From positions 8,594,675 through 8,658,674 of the forward strand of contig NC_058046.1 of NCBI RefSeq assembly GCF_020085105.1: a DNA stretch of 64,000 nucleotides, written 5' to 3'. Below the pieces are notes generated by a model that saw only the letters and a program-made list of their open reading frames with translations, did no database searches and had not been told where the DNA came from. Shown in pieces: positions 1-35,582 of the stretch. This DNA comes from Siniperca chuatsi (taxonomy: Eukaryota > Chordata > Actinopteri > Centrarchiformes > Sinipercidae). The translations under genes were made by a program, and so were the position numbers. Position 1 is the first letter of the stretch. Each line of letters begins with the position of its first letter.

Positions 1-595
1 TTACTGTTCCAGGTAGTGCAAAGTACAACTTAAGTTAAATATACTCACTACACAATGAGTGTCAGTGTATTAAAAAAGACCTGCTATGGATCCTTTTTGA
101 GGTTGAGTTGTTCAATATACTGGAGAGCTGTTCCCAGGCAGGATGTGTACCAGGAAGCAATTGTCAGAATCATCTGGTTTGATGGGAAATTTTGTTCAGG
201 CCAAAAATGGCTGAAGTTATCCTTCACATGTTACAGGAGGGACTGGCAAAGATTTTAAATGTGTGTTTGGTTTGAGCCTGACTGACTCACTTGTTTGCTG
301 CAAGTGTTTGCCAGGACTTTGTGTCTCTGACAGGCAAACGGGGGTCTGTGAAAAAGTGACTATGTACCATATTTCTGCTGCTCTTTAAAATGTATCCTCT
401 TAATTTTAACATGAATGTGTCATGTAATGTACATGCTTATTATTTTGGTGTGTGTTGTCTGCCTTTCTGTATCAAAAAAATAACCCTACGATTGACTTAA
501 GTTGGGAAGTGTTACTAAACCATTTCAAGACAAATGTTTATAGTATTTTGTACATATTTTTAAAGTGCACAATAAAATTATGAAACACTCTCACT
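1..595 (+). other. Probable 3' UTR tail of an unidentified + strand gene
   Basis: No exon is recognisable here. On the + strand the stretch is AT-rich, has a Pumilio-type TGTACATA at about 549-556 and ends in an AATAAA at 571-576. A minus-strand AATAAA for atp2a2 lies only about 140 bp further on, which is the tail-to-tail arrangement expected of convergent genes. In mammals ANAPC7 is convergent with ATP2A2, so anapc7 is a possible identity, but nothing coding is present to prove it. Confidence 0.35.
571..576 (+). terminator. Polyadenylation signal AATAAA, + strand
   Basis: Canonical hexamer on the + strand at the end of the AT-rich stretch 1-595. The assignment to a gene upstream of the window is inferred. 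Confidence 0.4.
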
Positions 596-713
596 TGACA
601 TGAATGTAGTAGTCCAGTTTCTCTTTGTTTAAAAAGTCCAGTGATAAATATTGTCTAAGTGAATCTTAATGACACCAGAAAGAATAGTGAGTAAACTCTT
701 CATGTATGACAGT

Positions 714-719
714 TTTATT
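714..719 (-). terminator. atp2a2: Candidate distal polyadenylation signal of atp2a2
   Basis: AATAAA read on the minus strand, about 690 nt beyond the predicted SERCA2a stop at 1411-1413. A second minus-strand AATAAA at 1246-1251 is a proximal alternative. Either would give a plausible 3' UTR; which is used cannot be told from sequence. Confidence 0.4.
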
Positions 720-1410
720 TACCTGAAACCAAAGTTCATGTGATACATTGTACAATCATCTCTGAAAATACAGTACAGCAGTTTGACAAAAAATGCCAGT
801 GGAGGGACTGCCTGCCGTTCTCATGGTAAAACGTGTGCATCACTGCACCGCTGCACGTCCGCCTTCACGGATATGGCAAAATCTGCTCCAAACATGTTGC
901 ACATCTCAGTGCAAAGCAAAATAAAAGGCTGTTTGGTTTTTAAATATCCCATAAAAGTATTTCCTTAGGAAAGATGAACTGTTTTTTTGAGCTTATTTAA
1001 CATTTGTACTATCTGACGAATGTCTATTCTATTTACCAATACTATACATTGTCTATTACACAAGTCTGGTAAAACAGATGGCTGATTCAACGGACATGCA
1101 CCATGAAATACAGTACAGTTTACTGTACACGGTCCTAAGATCTTCGTCTAAAAAGATGGCATGAGAATTGTATCGTAATCTAAGGCTCTTCATGCAGGAG
1201 GATGGAAGGACAGGTGAGGTGGGATTGGCTAGTTTTCATCGGACATTTATTTATGGCCATTCTATAAAAATGATGTATGAACTTTATGAGCCTCTGTCTT
1301 TCTATTACTTAACTGACATGCAGCTCTTGTAAGATGTGCTGCCCAAAACACACATGCACAACACAAAACAAAACCAAAGTTTCTGCAAGGAATTTAGAGT
1401 AGAGGTGGGC

Positions 1411-1424
1411 TTACTTGGCCTTTG
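1411..1424 (-). CDS. atp2a2: Candidate SERCA2a-specific terminal mini-exon
   Basis: On the minus strand a long pyrimidine tract and TTTGCAG end at 1425. Joined to the internal donor at 3348, the exon reads A-K-A-K-stop (first base from exon 20). This gives a 996-residue protein, one shorter than human SERCA2a (997, tail AILE), the same one-residue offset as the 2b form. A four-residue tail at the right phase behind a strong acceptor is good evidence. The tail residues differ from AILE, so it is a prediction. Everything below 1411 would be its 3' UTR. Confidence 0.65.
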
Positions 1425-3198
1425 CTGCAAAGAAAAAGAAGAGAGGAAGAATCAAATCAGTGGACACAAGAATCATAGGCCAAGGTAAAAGCATCTGAGC
1501 AGCAAATAATTTAAATTCATCAGTACCTCTTTTCATGAAAAGAGCAAATATATTAAGGTCATGCTATGGGCAAGCAGAAGATTAGGTCAAAAGACATGTA
1601 TAAATAAAAAGAAACAATGACACCATGTCCTGTAATGGTATGGGGGCACTTAAATGTCAGTGTGTCTGCCAGTTGCCAAAACATGCTGCCAGTCTACAGT
1701 CAATAATAACCGGCACCAGTGACACTCTGCCAGTTTCAAATGCAAAAGGCTCCTATTTCAAATCAGCGTGTACCTGGCACTTGGTGACATTGAAGGCATT
1801 TTCAAACTAACAAACTCTCAAACACCTTATTTTTTCTCCTCCTTCTCTTGCACCATTGAAAGTATATTAAAAAAAAATAAAAATAAAAAACTGCTAGTCC
1901 TATCAAATATGAGTAGCTGTCATTTTCATATGAGCAATGACAAACAGCAAAGCTGCGTGTGCAACCACATAAAGATGAGTGCTGGTTGGCATGCAGGTCA
2001 AGTGTACTCACTCTGCAGGTAAACAGGTGGAAGGCATTGGAAGAAACAACAGTTAGCTTTAAAACTAAAATAACTCAGTGCTCACTGGCCTGGTATTATT
2101 GGAGCAGGCATGCAGAAAGGCTAACCACGCTTAAGTAAACTAGTGTTAATGTGTGGAGTATTTTGACAGCAACAACAAAAAATCTATACAGAGATTTTAC
2201 TGTGTGTGCTATGTACAGATATACAGACTCTTCCAATGGCCAGTCTTCCATGTTGTGCTCAGTTAATAAGACTAACATTTTCTTGGTGCCTTTTTACATA
2301 TTCAAGTACAGTATGTGCACATTATACATACATTAGAAAGATTACGGTTAAGATGCAAAATTAAGACTGAATAAAAATAAAATCAAGACAAATGTGTTTT
2401 CTTCAAGTAAACAAATTTAACAACAAGCTTTATCAAAAATTGCTCTGAATCAAACTGGTAACATATCTTTGCCCTCTCTTCCCCCATTAACAGAACAGAA
2501 AAATATATAACAACATTAAAATGTGTGTGAGGGCTTTGTCTCTACTGCAAAACAAATTGGTGCTTACCTCAACACTTCAAATGATAATCTATGAAATGGT
2601 TGTTAAGACAAATGTGTAGTAATGGTCATATTAACAGCATTGAGGTAGCTGTGTTCTGCCTAATGCAGAAAATAATGTATGATTATGCATGGAGCTCAAA
2701 AATTACTATAGGAGATTCATGCCAGGGCAAATATATTCAAGTCTTGCCCCAAATTAGTATTGTACTATACGGTCCTTAGAATTACAACCTCTTCACGCCC
2801 AGCATTCTTGTTCCCACAGCCCCTCCCAAAAATTACAAAATATTAATTATTATAAAATAGTGTAAATTCTCTGTACAGCTCAACACGCAGCTCCGACACG
2901 TGGGCATCTCTAACTGTTCAAAACTGGGGATCAAAAGAGAGAAAAGCGTGATGGTAAAATAAAAACACATTGACAAAATACCAGTCAAAGTCATTAAAAT
3001 ATGACTAAACCCCCCCCCCCCAAAAAAACATGTGTTGGTGAAAATGTCCTAAATACAAAAGATCTGACAGCAGACAGACTGTCAGAGCAGGTGCAAGTGT
3101 TGACTGTGAGTTGTTCCGAGTTAATGCAACTGTGTTAGATGTGTGTGTTAATGTCCACTTCACACTGGTGCACAGGGAGGGTAGTGTACTGGAGTCAG
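1425..3198 (-). other. atp2a2: SERCA2b 3' UTR, equivalent to the SERCA2a-specific intron
   Basis: Non-coding on both strands as far as I can see. By analogy with mammalian ATP2A2 it is retained as 3' UTR in the 2b transcript and removed as intron in 2a. AT-rich, with a C13 run at about 3008-3020. No clear minus-strand AATAAA was found inside, so 2b may share the distal signals near 1250 or 715. Confidence 0.5.
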
Positions 3199-27150
<23,952 letters not shown>

Positions 27151-29427
27151 AACTGCATTCACCCGGTCCAGTCTTCCGCGCTACCGTGCCGTGTCCTGCC
27201 TCACCGTGGCGCAGCTCTCTGTGGCTCCACACGGTGCTGACAGCCTGGTTTTATCAAAGTGCCTCACTGCTGCCCCTCTTCCCTGCGCTGCATGTGGACT
27301 AATATCATTGGACGAACTATGTCAGTTACGTTCAAACCAGGGAGACATGAAAAAACACAGGAAGCAACCAGGAAATAGCAAGCGGGAATACATACTCTTA
27401 GGCCTATATCCCATTCAGACCTCGTGGTTTCTGCTCTATGTAAACCAGAAAGCTAGGGTTAATTTGCTTTAATTTTAGTTTGTGTTGCCCGCCATGTCGG
27501 CTTCAGCGTAGATGGCTGGTGACACTGCTGTTATGTGACTGTAAGTAATGTTTGTGATGGAAAATATCGAGTGGTACTATTATCGGTGCTCCTGCCTTAT
27601 GATCGTTTCATTAAAAGCCACATATGACACAGTATGGACGCTGATTGCTGTCCTTTTCTGTCTTACTTACTTATGTATTCATTTGATCTAGCCACTCTCG
27701 GCTTCCATAGTCTCAAATATGTCCCATGTGCTCAAGTTGCAAGTTAAGCAACCAATGTCACTATTACCACTTAGACACACTTACAAGCTAAAAAAGCACA
27801 GTGCACGCACAGACTAGGCTACTTTACACAATTCCCCCAGACTACAGGCATCCCATTACAGACGTCCCATGTCTTATTGTATTGCTGCTTCATTTGCACT
27901 TGACTAGGGGCCTGTGTTTTCCTTTGGCAGGAATGAGTTCATGCTCAGAGAAGAGAACAAAAAGATGGGCCACAGATCAATGTCTCAGGCAAGTCACAGA
28001 CAGTTCGACAAAGGATTTACAGTAGCTAAGGACAGGAGGAACATTTTGAAACAAACCAGTGTCTCAAGATAACATAAGAACGTCTTATTTGCCAGACACA
28101 ATCAATAAAGCCAGACTAGAATAATCAACTACATAGGCTTAACAACTGTAAAATCAGACAATTTCCTAAAGAGGTGTGAGGGCACTGGGTCAACCCCCTG
28201 CATTATTTTGGGGGTATCACTGTCAGATGTTTTACAGTACTGGCGTGCATCATCTGTTAACACATCTTAATAAGGTCCCAAGAAGCACAAGGTGCTGTAA
28301 CAATAACAACATGGCACTGCCCAGTTGGACATCAAGCTGCCTTTTACAATGCACACTTGATCCGTTTGGCACAAGAGCCACTAACATCGGCTGTCAACAG
28401 CAGATTAAGTTTCTGTGGGAGGGAGGGTGGGATCCTGAAACATCCATGAAGACATTTGTTGGGAACATGAGGCACTCAGACCGTGGTCTATGTGGAAAGA
28501 AGTGTGTGCCACGTTACTTGCTAAAAAAAGTAATCAAACTTCAGCACAGGAGCTAAAATTTGTTCTGTCCCACATATAGATTCAAATTGATTTACATGTA
28601 AATAATTAATAAAGGCTCTGTCTTGTTATATATAACATGTTATAAAGACAACATAATATTTCATATTACTCCAGTTAAAGAAAGCAAACATAATGCTCTA
28701 AATCAACATCAAATCAGTCACTTGATTTCTATAAACAGATTGTGCTTTCTGTATTCTAGCATTAGTCTTACAACAGGTATTCACTCATTCTGTTTAAAGT
28801 CAAATAGGTGAATAAATCTATATCATAACTGGGAATTCATGGCTGGCCAACTATCTGCCTGTTATCATTTAACAGACAGTTGCATTTTAGATGACTATTA
28901 TAATGAAACATGAGTCGAAATGAGTATATAATACATTTAATAGAAATACATAGACAACCAAAATATCTGCGTATGCCTTAAATGTCAAAGGTTATCTGGA
29001 AATGAGGCTCTATTATAGAAAAAATGTGTATGTTGTGATATGAAATAGAAACAAGCAGAATAATATGACTATTTCATCTGCACTGTCCAAAGCAATGGCA
29101 GTCCCAGTGAATTCCAAAATTGGCAAGACACCCTGTCCAAGGTCATGGTAGTGGTTGCCAAAAATAGTTGACCGCGGCCACATCCCAAGTGCACCACTTT
29201 GCATGCTGTTATCTTTGGACACTTTGATTGAAAGTGTAGTCTTAAAGATGTGGCAAAATGGAGTCTCCAGGGGCCAGAGAAAGTGAAAACGTGTCCTGCC
29301 ACACCTTTCGATACATGTGTTCTTTAAGTTGTGGATTCTCAAAGGATCTCAAACGGTGTCATCACCGAGGAGTTACTGGTCTGGTTCTTACACAAGATGA
29401 TCTATCAAGTGAAACTCGATGGTAGTG
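27151..29427. other. Spacer between ift81 and atp2a2, no gene recognised
   Basis: Upstream of atp2a2 and downstream of ift81. A 126-codon ORF at 28176-28556 (+) and shorter ones have no recognisable family, no flanking splice structure and ordinary composition, so they were not annotated. Confidence 0.6.
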
Positions 29428-29462
29428 TGTAACAGAAATACTTTATTGATCCCCGAAGGGAA
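29428..29462. mobile_element. Retroelement 3'-tail fragment (TTTATTGATCCCCGAAGGG)
   Basis: The CTTTATTGATCCCCGAAGGGAAA motif is a very common 3'-terminal sequence of fish non-LTR retroelements (family recalled, not searched). Read on the minus strand it supplies an AATAAA for ift81. Confidence 0.55.
29442..29447 (-). terminator. ift81: Candidate polyadenylation signal of ift81
   Basis: AATAAA on the minus strand, 228 nt past the ift81 stop, lying within the retroelement tail fragment. Confidence 0.5.
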
Positions 29463-29674
29463 ACAGACAAGATGGCGGGAAAGATGAACCTCCATGAACA
29501 ATGAAACAAACCTTGTACAAGTTATTTGAATGTACTATAGTGTCCAGTAACAGTTTACATATAATAACTATATAAGATTTAGACATGTTACAGGAAGGGA
29601 TAGAATATTAAGTTGAACTCTGTGTAGTGAATGTATTGTAGGCGATCTTCAGCTGACCCTGCCTAGACGTGTCT

Positions 29675-29857
29675 TTACAGCACCAGCCTATCCTCTCCTC
29701 CCTCCTGGATGACCTGACCAATAGATGCCTGGCTCTGAGCTCTTATGAAGCACTGCCTCTTGCACTCCATCAGCTGCTCCAGGTCACGCCACATCTTCAT
29801 CTGCTCCATGTTGGTGCCGTGGCTCTCCCTCACCATCTTCTGCTTCTCACGTAACTT
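29675..29857 (-). CDS. ift81: ift81 coding exon 18 (terminal)
   Basis: Residues 617-676 ([20 protein letters not shown] to GGEDRLVL) and stop TAA. Confidence 0.96.
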   Translation of the reverse strand, partial: KLREKQKMVRESHGTNMEQMKMWRDLEQLMECKRQCFIRAQSQASIGQVIQEGGEDRLVL

Positions 29858-32800
29858 CTGGAGTCCACAAATGAAAAGAGTGATTAGTAAGATTTGTTTT
29901 TTTTTTTTTTTTTAAATGCCACTTGTCTGCACAATATGAGTCAGGTTACTATATTAAAAGGCCAAACATGTTAGCAATAAATATATACACCATCTACATT
30001 ACTGCAGTAAGTTTCCTTGTCCACCCTGTCTGTCCTCAGACCATGTTTTTGACAGAATACAGTATTGATCCATGGCATCTGCTAGGTCAGTTCTCACCTT
30101 GCCAAGTAACTCCTGTTCTGAAATGTTCTTCATGTACACTTCCCTACAAAAGAAGCAGAAGGATATAATTCAAATGCAAGGCAGTGCAATTTCATGTGTT
30201 GATCTCACCTAGTGTTTTTAAATAAAGGTGTGGTGTATCAGCATATCTTGATATCACAAGGTGTGGTAATGAGTTTCTGACAACTCCCAGTGCTGTATGA
30301 AAGAATAAAGTGACAGCAGCTAAACTGACTGTGTTGTAATAAGAGCTGCCTGAGGTAAAAGGGGTATTCATCTTGCGAGCAGCTTACTGGCCTGGATCAG
30401 CATGCTCACCTGATGGCCTTCTTCCTCTCTTGCGGATCAGAGGACACGTAGGCCTTCATCTCCTCAGACGCCCGCTGTATTTGCATCTCAATGATCTGTT
30501 GAGGACAGAGATGGGGGCAGGTCACATGCAAAATGCTGCGACATTTAGTCACTCCTGCACCACTCCTGTGGGCCGCAAGTCTAATTTGACCATATTTGGC
30601 TTGTAAAACAGTGATAATGATGCATGATACACTGTGGCTATTGGCTTTTTCCCCTGCTTTAAGCAACTATTTTTTTAAAGTACTTGCCTCTGACATGGCG
30701 TTGATAAAATGATATCGGTTTTCCTCCTGTGCTGTCTCCTCTCTCAATGCTTTCACCTCCTGTGAATGAAAAACAAGAACAAAGACATAAGATATTACAC
30801 AGGAATACACTGGATAAACATAAATAAATAAATTTAAATTGTTGACTATATTCTATCCAGTGTAGGATAATAACTATACCTGGTCCAATTTAGATCTGTT
30901 GCTCTCCAAACCAGCAGTACAACTTTCATATTGCGCCTTCTTTTCCTCATATTCCTGGCTTAGTTCCTGTTAATATAGGAATCCAAACGAACATACACAG
31001 GAACGGGGAGACAAATGATTTAACATACTGTATGCTGTATGAGAATTGTGATAAGTGCATAGAATACACCTTTTTCAACACTCTTGTCATACTGTCAGCG
31101 CTGTTTCACATCAACATAACATAACAGCTAGCATTTGAGCAGTTTAACTTACAACAGGCTCCTACAAAGTCTATTTATGTCTTCCTGTTGCAGCTCTTCA
31201 TTAGCAGACATTACCCACTAAGATGGAAGAGCGATTCTGGGAACACGCGTAGGAAAATTTAATCCTCTGCTTTAGCTCAGCGATGTGGGGGGGCTTTCCC
31301 ATCGTGCATTTTATTTATGGACTATGTAAATTATTCTTAATGGACCCTGTCCTTGATAACATGCAAACACAACACAAGTTAACTCTGATTGGCTTGCATG
31401 CACACAGTAAAGATCCCACCATTTGTTTTTAAATTTAGGGCAGATTTCATAGTCCATAATGTTTTTCCTCATAGTAAAATTCATACATTGGCTTTGCAGG
31501 GAGAATTTGTGAGTTGTTTGGGAGATGTGAGAGCTGTATGTTGCACTGGCATAGAATCCTACATCATCCTATATACTGTATGTATTATTACATTTTGGAG
31601 TATGAATTAATTAGTAAGCGACCCAAAAGTCAGATAAGCGACCCACAGACTCTGTTGACCCCCATAAGAATGACTTAACTTCTGGTCTGGATTCTTTTAT
31701 TCCTGAGTTGTGTGTGAAAGGGGGGACAACAATGATTTGCCATGGCTGTTGAAGGTCCCTATTTAAATGCAGCCAGGTGGCCAATTTTCTTTACAAACTC
31801 TAACTGATATGGTGTGAGGATTCTTTGAAGTAGAGGTGTTATAATGCGGGTGATGCTCACCTGACACCGCTGTCTCAGTGACCTCAGTTCTTTTATAATT
31901 GGTGCTAGAGCTGACTTCTTCTCCACTATCATAGAGTTCAATTTCTTCACCTGTAAAACCAAGCCAAGAGCACACACTGCATTAAAAGTGAAAATAAATA
32001 CATACATCTTACAATGATCACAATGTAAATTGTGAGGAAATAGTATTCTGTGTTGAAATTTGCAACTTTGTATACAGTTAAAGGCTGCAGAGAAAACAGC
32101 AGGTAATGTGACTGTGACTAACGATTTACTGAGATGATGAAGGTAGGCAGCATAATCAACCAGACAAATGTGAGAGCATGTAAAGTGTCTGTAGCCACAT
32201 TATAAGCTATATGACAATATTCAGTAACAGTTTGTTAAGTATTCATTAAAACATCATAAATGTCAGTGCCAGTGTAAAGGCGACTTTCAAGTTGGAGCCA
32301 GGGCTGTTTGACTCCATCATTAGGAGTGGTCTGCAGTTTGCCAAATGTACAAGCTGCCAAACTGATCAACAAACTCACTACAGCTTGGAGCATGGCCTAA
32401 TGAGTTGCAATTGCTTCCCTCCGGGCCTTGACACAAAAGGATGACAGGGTGATAAATAAGGTAGAAGCTGTGAGCTATGCTGGGATAATGTTAAGCTGAA
32501 GTTGGGCGGAGTTATGTTGGGAATTACATGAGGTCACCAAACATCATGTGCTAATAGGCCTTTTACACAGAAGACATTTTGACTTGTCATAGTAGGAAAA
32601 GCACAGGTAATAACATTAACGATGGCTCTGCTCCATTCAAGTGTCCCATTAAACCATGACAGTGTGACACAATACCACGACCCTGAAACCAAAGCAGCTA
32701 CATGGAATTCAGCCATCATTCATTTTATTAGTTACACCTGTGTTTTTCCTGCTGTGAATGTCAAAATGCTTGCTGTGAAAAAGGCCTGTAAGAAAGATAA

Positions 32801-35523
32801 AGGTGTTAAGTTGTCCTGCCCTAACAGAGTGAGGAAGCTACCACTCAGTCTGTACAGTTCTGAGGGGAGGTCTAATTAGCCATGGCTGTGTAGAGGCTTT
32901 AATTATATGCTCAGTAGGGGGTTGGACAAGGGCACTGGCACAGTCTGTCTTTACTATATAGTTAATACTACCTAATAAAATTCTCATTTTCCATTTCGCC
33001 AGTCTTTGTCTGCCCAATCAAAGCTAGTATTTGTATTAAAATATATTTAAACTAAATAATAAAGCTTTCCTCAGAAAGACAAAATCTGTAATGTCATCAA
33101 AAGAGATTTGGTGTTTTGCAGTGTAACCATCAGTGATATGAAAATATTTAGCTTAGGGTGGATTTTACCCAATGTCCCCTTGGTATAGTTACCATTTCAG
33201 ACATGTCATCCAGTGTGCGCCCCTTCTTCTCGTCCAGCTCGCTCTTGATGGCAGACACCCTCTCCAGTTCCTCCTGAGTGTTACTGTAGCCAGAGATGCC
33301 CTTCTCAGCTTCTACAGTTTGCTTGAAAAACACAACAGAGACACATGGTAACTCATCGGTGCATGAACAAATTCAGCAATGGAATCAAATGGTCATATCA
33401 ATATGAACCATCAGTCAGTGTGCTATCAATGTCTTTACGATTTGAGTGCATTCGTATTTGACAAATGATTTTAAACATACCACAAGATACAACTTTGTTC
33501 CACATGAAGCTGTGATATGAAAACTCTTTGAAAACTGATTCAAGGTTTTAATGTCTTACAATGCAGCTAACACTAGGACAGCACATTTCAGCTGCAGTAA
33601 CAGGGCTACCCACTCATCACATCAGTCATTTGACTCACTCTGTCCATTAGGAAAATGCTAGAATGTATGAAGAACTATCCAGCTGAAAAATCAGGCTCAC
33701 ACATGAAGAGAGGAGCAGACACATCACCAGCTAGACATGTGTTCAGAAGGAAAACTTTCATTGGTTTAACAAATCCTAGTGTGGGATGCAGACAGAGGAG
33801 GAGCAACAGATGCAGCCATCAGAAATAGCAGCTCAGCCTGCGTCAGACAGCCTATCAACAAGTCAGGTGCTGGAACCGCACAGAGGCGTGAAGCCATTTC
33901 CAGGAAGGTTCTGCCACTTAACTGTTAACACAAACTGCGTGAATGGGGAGATCAAGTGAGAAGAGCACATTTGGAATGACAGCACGAGTGCAGGGAGAGG
34001 GGTGGGTGGGATACAGTATGAATGCTACGGGGCAGAGAGGGCAGTAAGAGCAGTTTTGGATTTGGATTTCTGTGGTCCACGTAGAATATGTAACATTTAA
34101 AGTGATGATTACTCATGCTTCCTTTAATGACCACTCCCCAAGTTCTCTTGTGCAACTTATTATATTGGTAAAATGGAGATGCTCACTGGATGATGATGAA
34201 CAACTGATGGTAGGCCAATGTGGCATTCAAATGTCAGCTGCCAATAATTTAATAAAAAGAAAAATGCTAGAAGATAATTTGTAAGTACTCGCCCTATAGT
34301 TGGACTTTTTGCTTGTGGCTTGTACTGTAGCACCCTAAATTTAAAGGCAACAAGTAGATCCCATTTGTTTAGTCTGCTTGTCTTACATGAAAGTTAAAAA
34401 TAGGAGTTAGTAGAAGAGTTACCAGTTTCTGTTGGACGGTCTCATGTCTCTGCTTGAGAATCTCCTCTGTCCGTTGCAAGACTCCATATTCTGCTTTCAG
34501 CTCAGCAGTTTCTTGACGTTTCTTCTTGTATACAGTTCCCTTGCTGCGCAATTTCATCACCAAACGTTTCAGCTTTGAAGAACAAAGAAACAGAATTCAA
34601 CATTACTTTCAAATTAAAAGAACACTTGATATTAGTTTTATGAGAAGTGAATACTAAACAACGCTTTCACATGAAATGTTGTGGTTTCTTTGCTACACTG
34701 ACATTTAAAAGTCTTTAAACCTGCATTAGCTGATTTTATGGGCAGCAGAAACAGGCTGTAAACACAACACTGACATATTATCACCTTCTGAGTTCATATA
34801 GCAAACTGGTCAGTAAACAGTTACTTATTTACACATTCAGCAGTTACGGAGTACCATTAGCATTCTTTTGGAGTTGTGTGTCTGGCCACCTGACATATGT
34901 CAGTCCAATATTCACTCTCCTATTGGCTCTGGTTTGGTCTCCACCAACTCCTGATATCTGATTCTTCAGATGCTAAATGCTTCGCTCTGTTAAGCAGCTA
35001 GCCACAAACATTGTCTGTCTGACATTTGGTGCTGTGCAGGTAGCGTACAGTGAGTTTTTAGCATGTATTTTAACGTTTTTGATGTTCATCTGCCTGTCTC
35101 AAACAAGAAAATGTAAATGCTTCTTTGGGAAATGCAATGAAAGAGGCATAAATACAGTTTATATTTGACAAAATGGTGTCCAGCACAGCTGAGATACTAT
35201 GAAAGGCCACAGGAGAAGACAATGAGTTGAGCCAGGGGAGGGAAGGGATTAGAGAACAGCAGGGACTGGGGGCCATGCCATGATCTGAAACAGTCACTCG
35301 ATCCTTTCAGATTCACGGCCAGCTATGTACAGCGAACAGCTTCATCTGGCAGAATAACTGCTTTTAGTGGATGTTCAGTCACTCCCCCACTCTGACTGTC
35401 TGTTGGGAAACAATGAAACTCCTCCACAATGAAGAGCAGCTATAAATGAACATGGACACGGGAGAACAGCCCCAGAAATCACAGAATGTGCTTCATGTCC
35501 TTTGGGGATCCATGAAGCTTAAA

Positions 35524-35582
<59 letters not shown>

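Noticed and set aside
1..20. TTACTGTTCCAGGTAGTGCA considered as a SERCA2a terminal exon (minus reading ends LEQ-stop-like)
   Set aside because: No acceptor AG at the needed position; the 1411-1424 exon has the correct phase, length and a strong acceptor.
28176..28556. 126-codon ORF in the spacer between ift81 and atp2a2
   Set aside because: No known family, no splice context, ordinary base composition.
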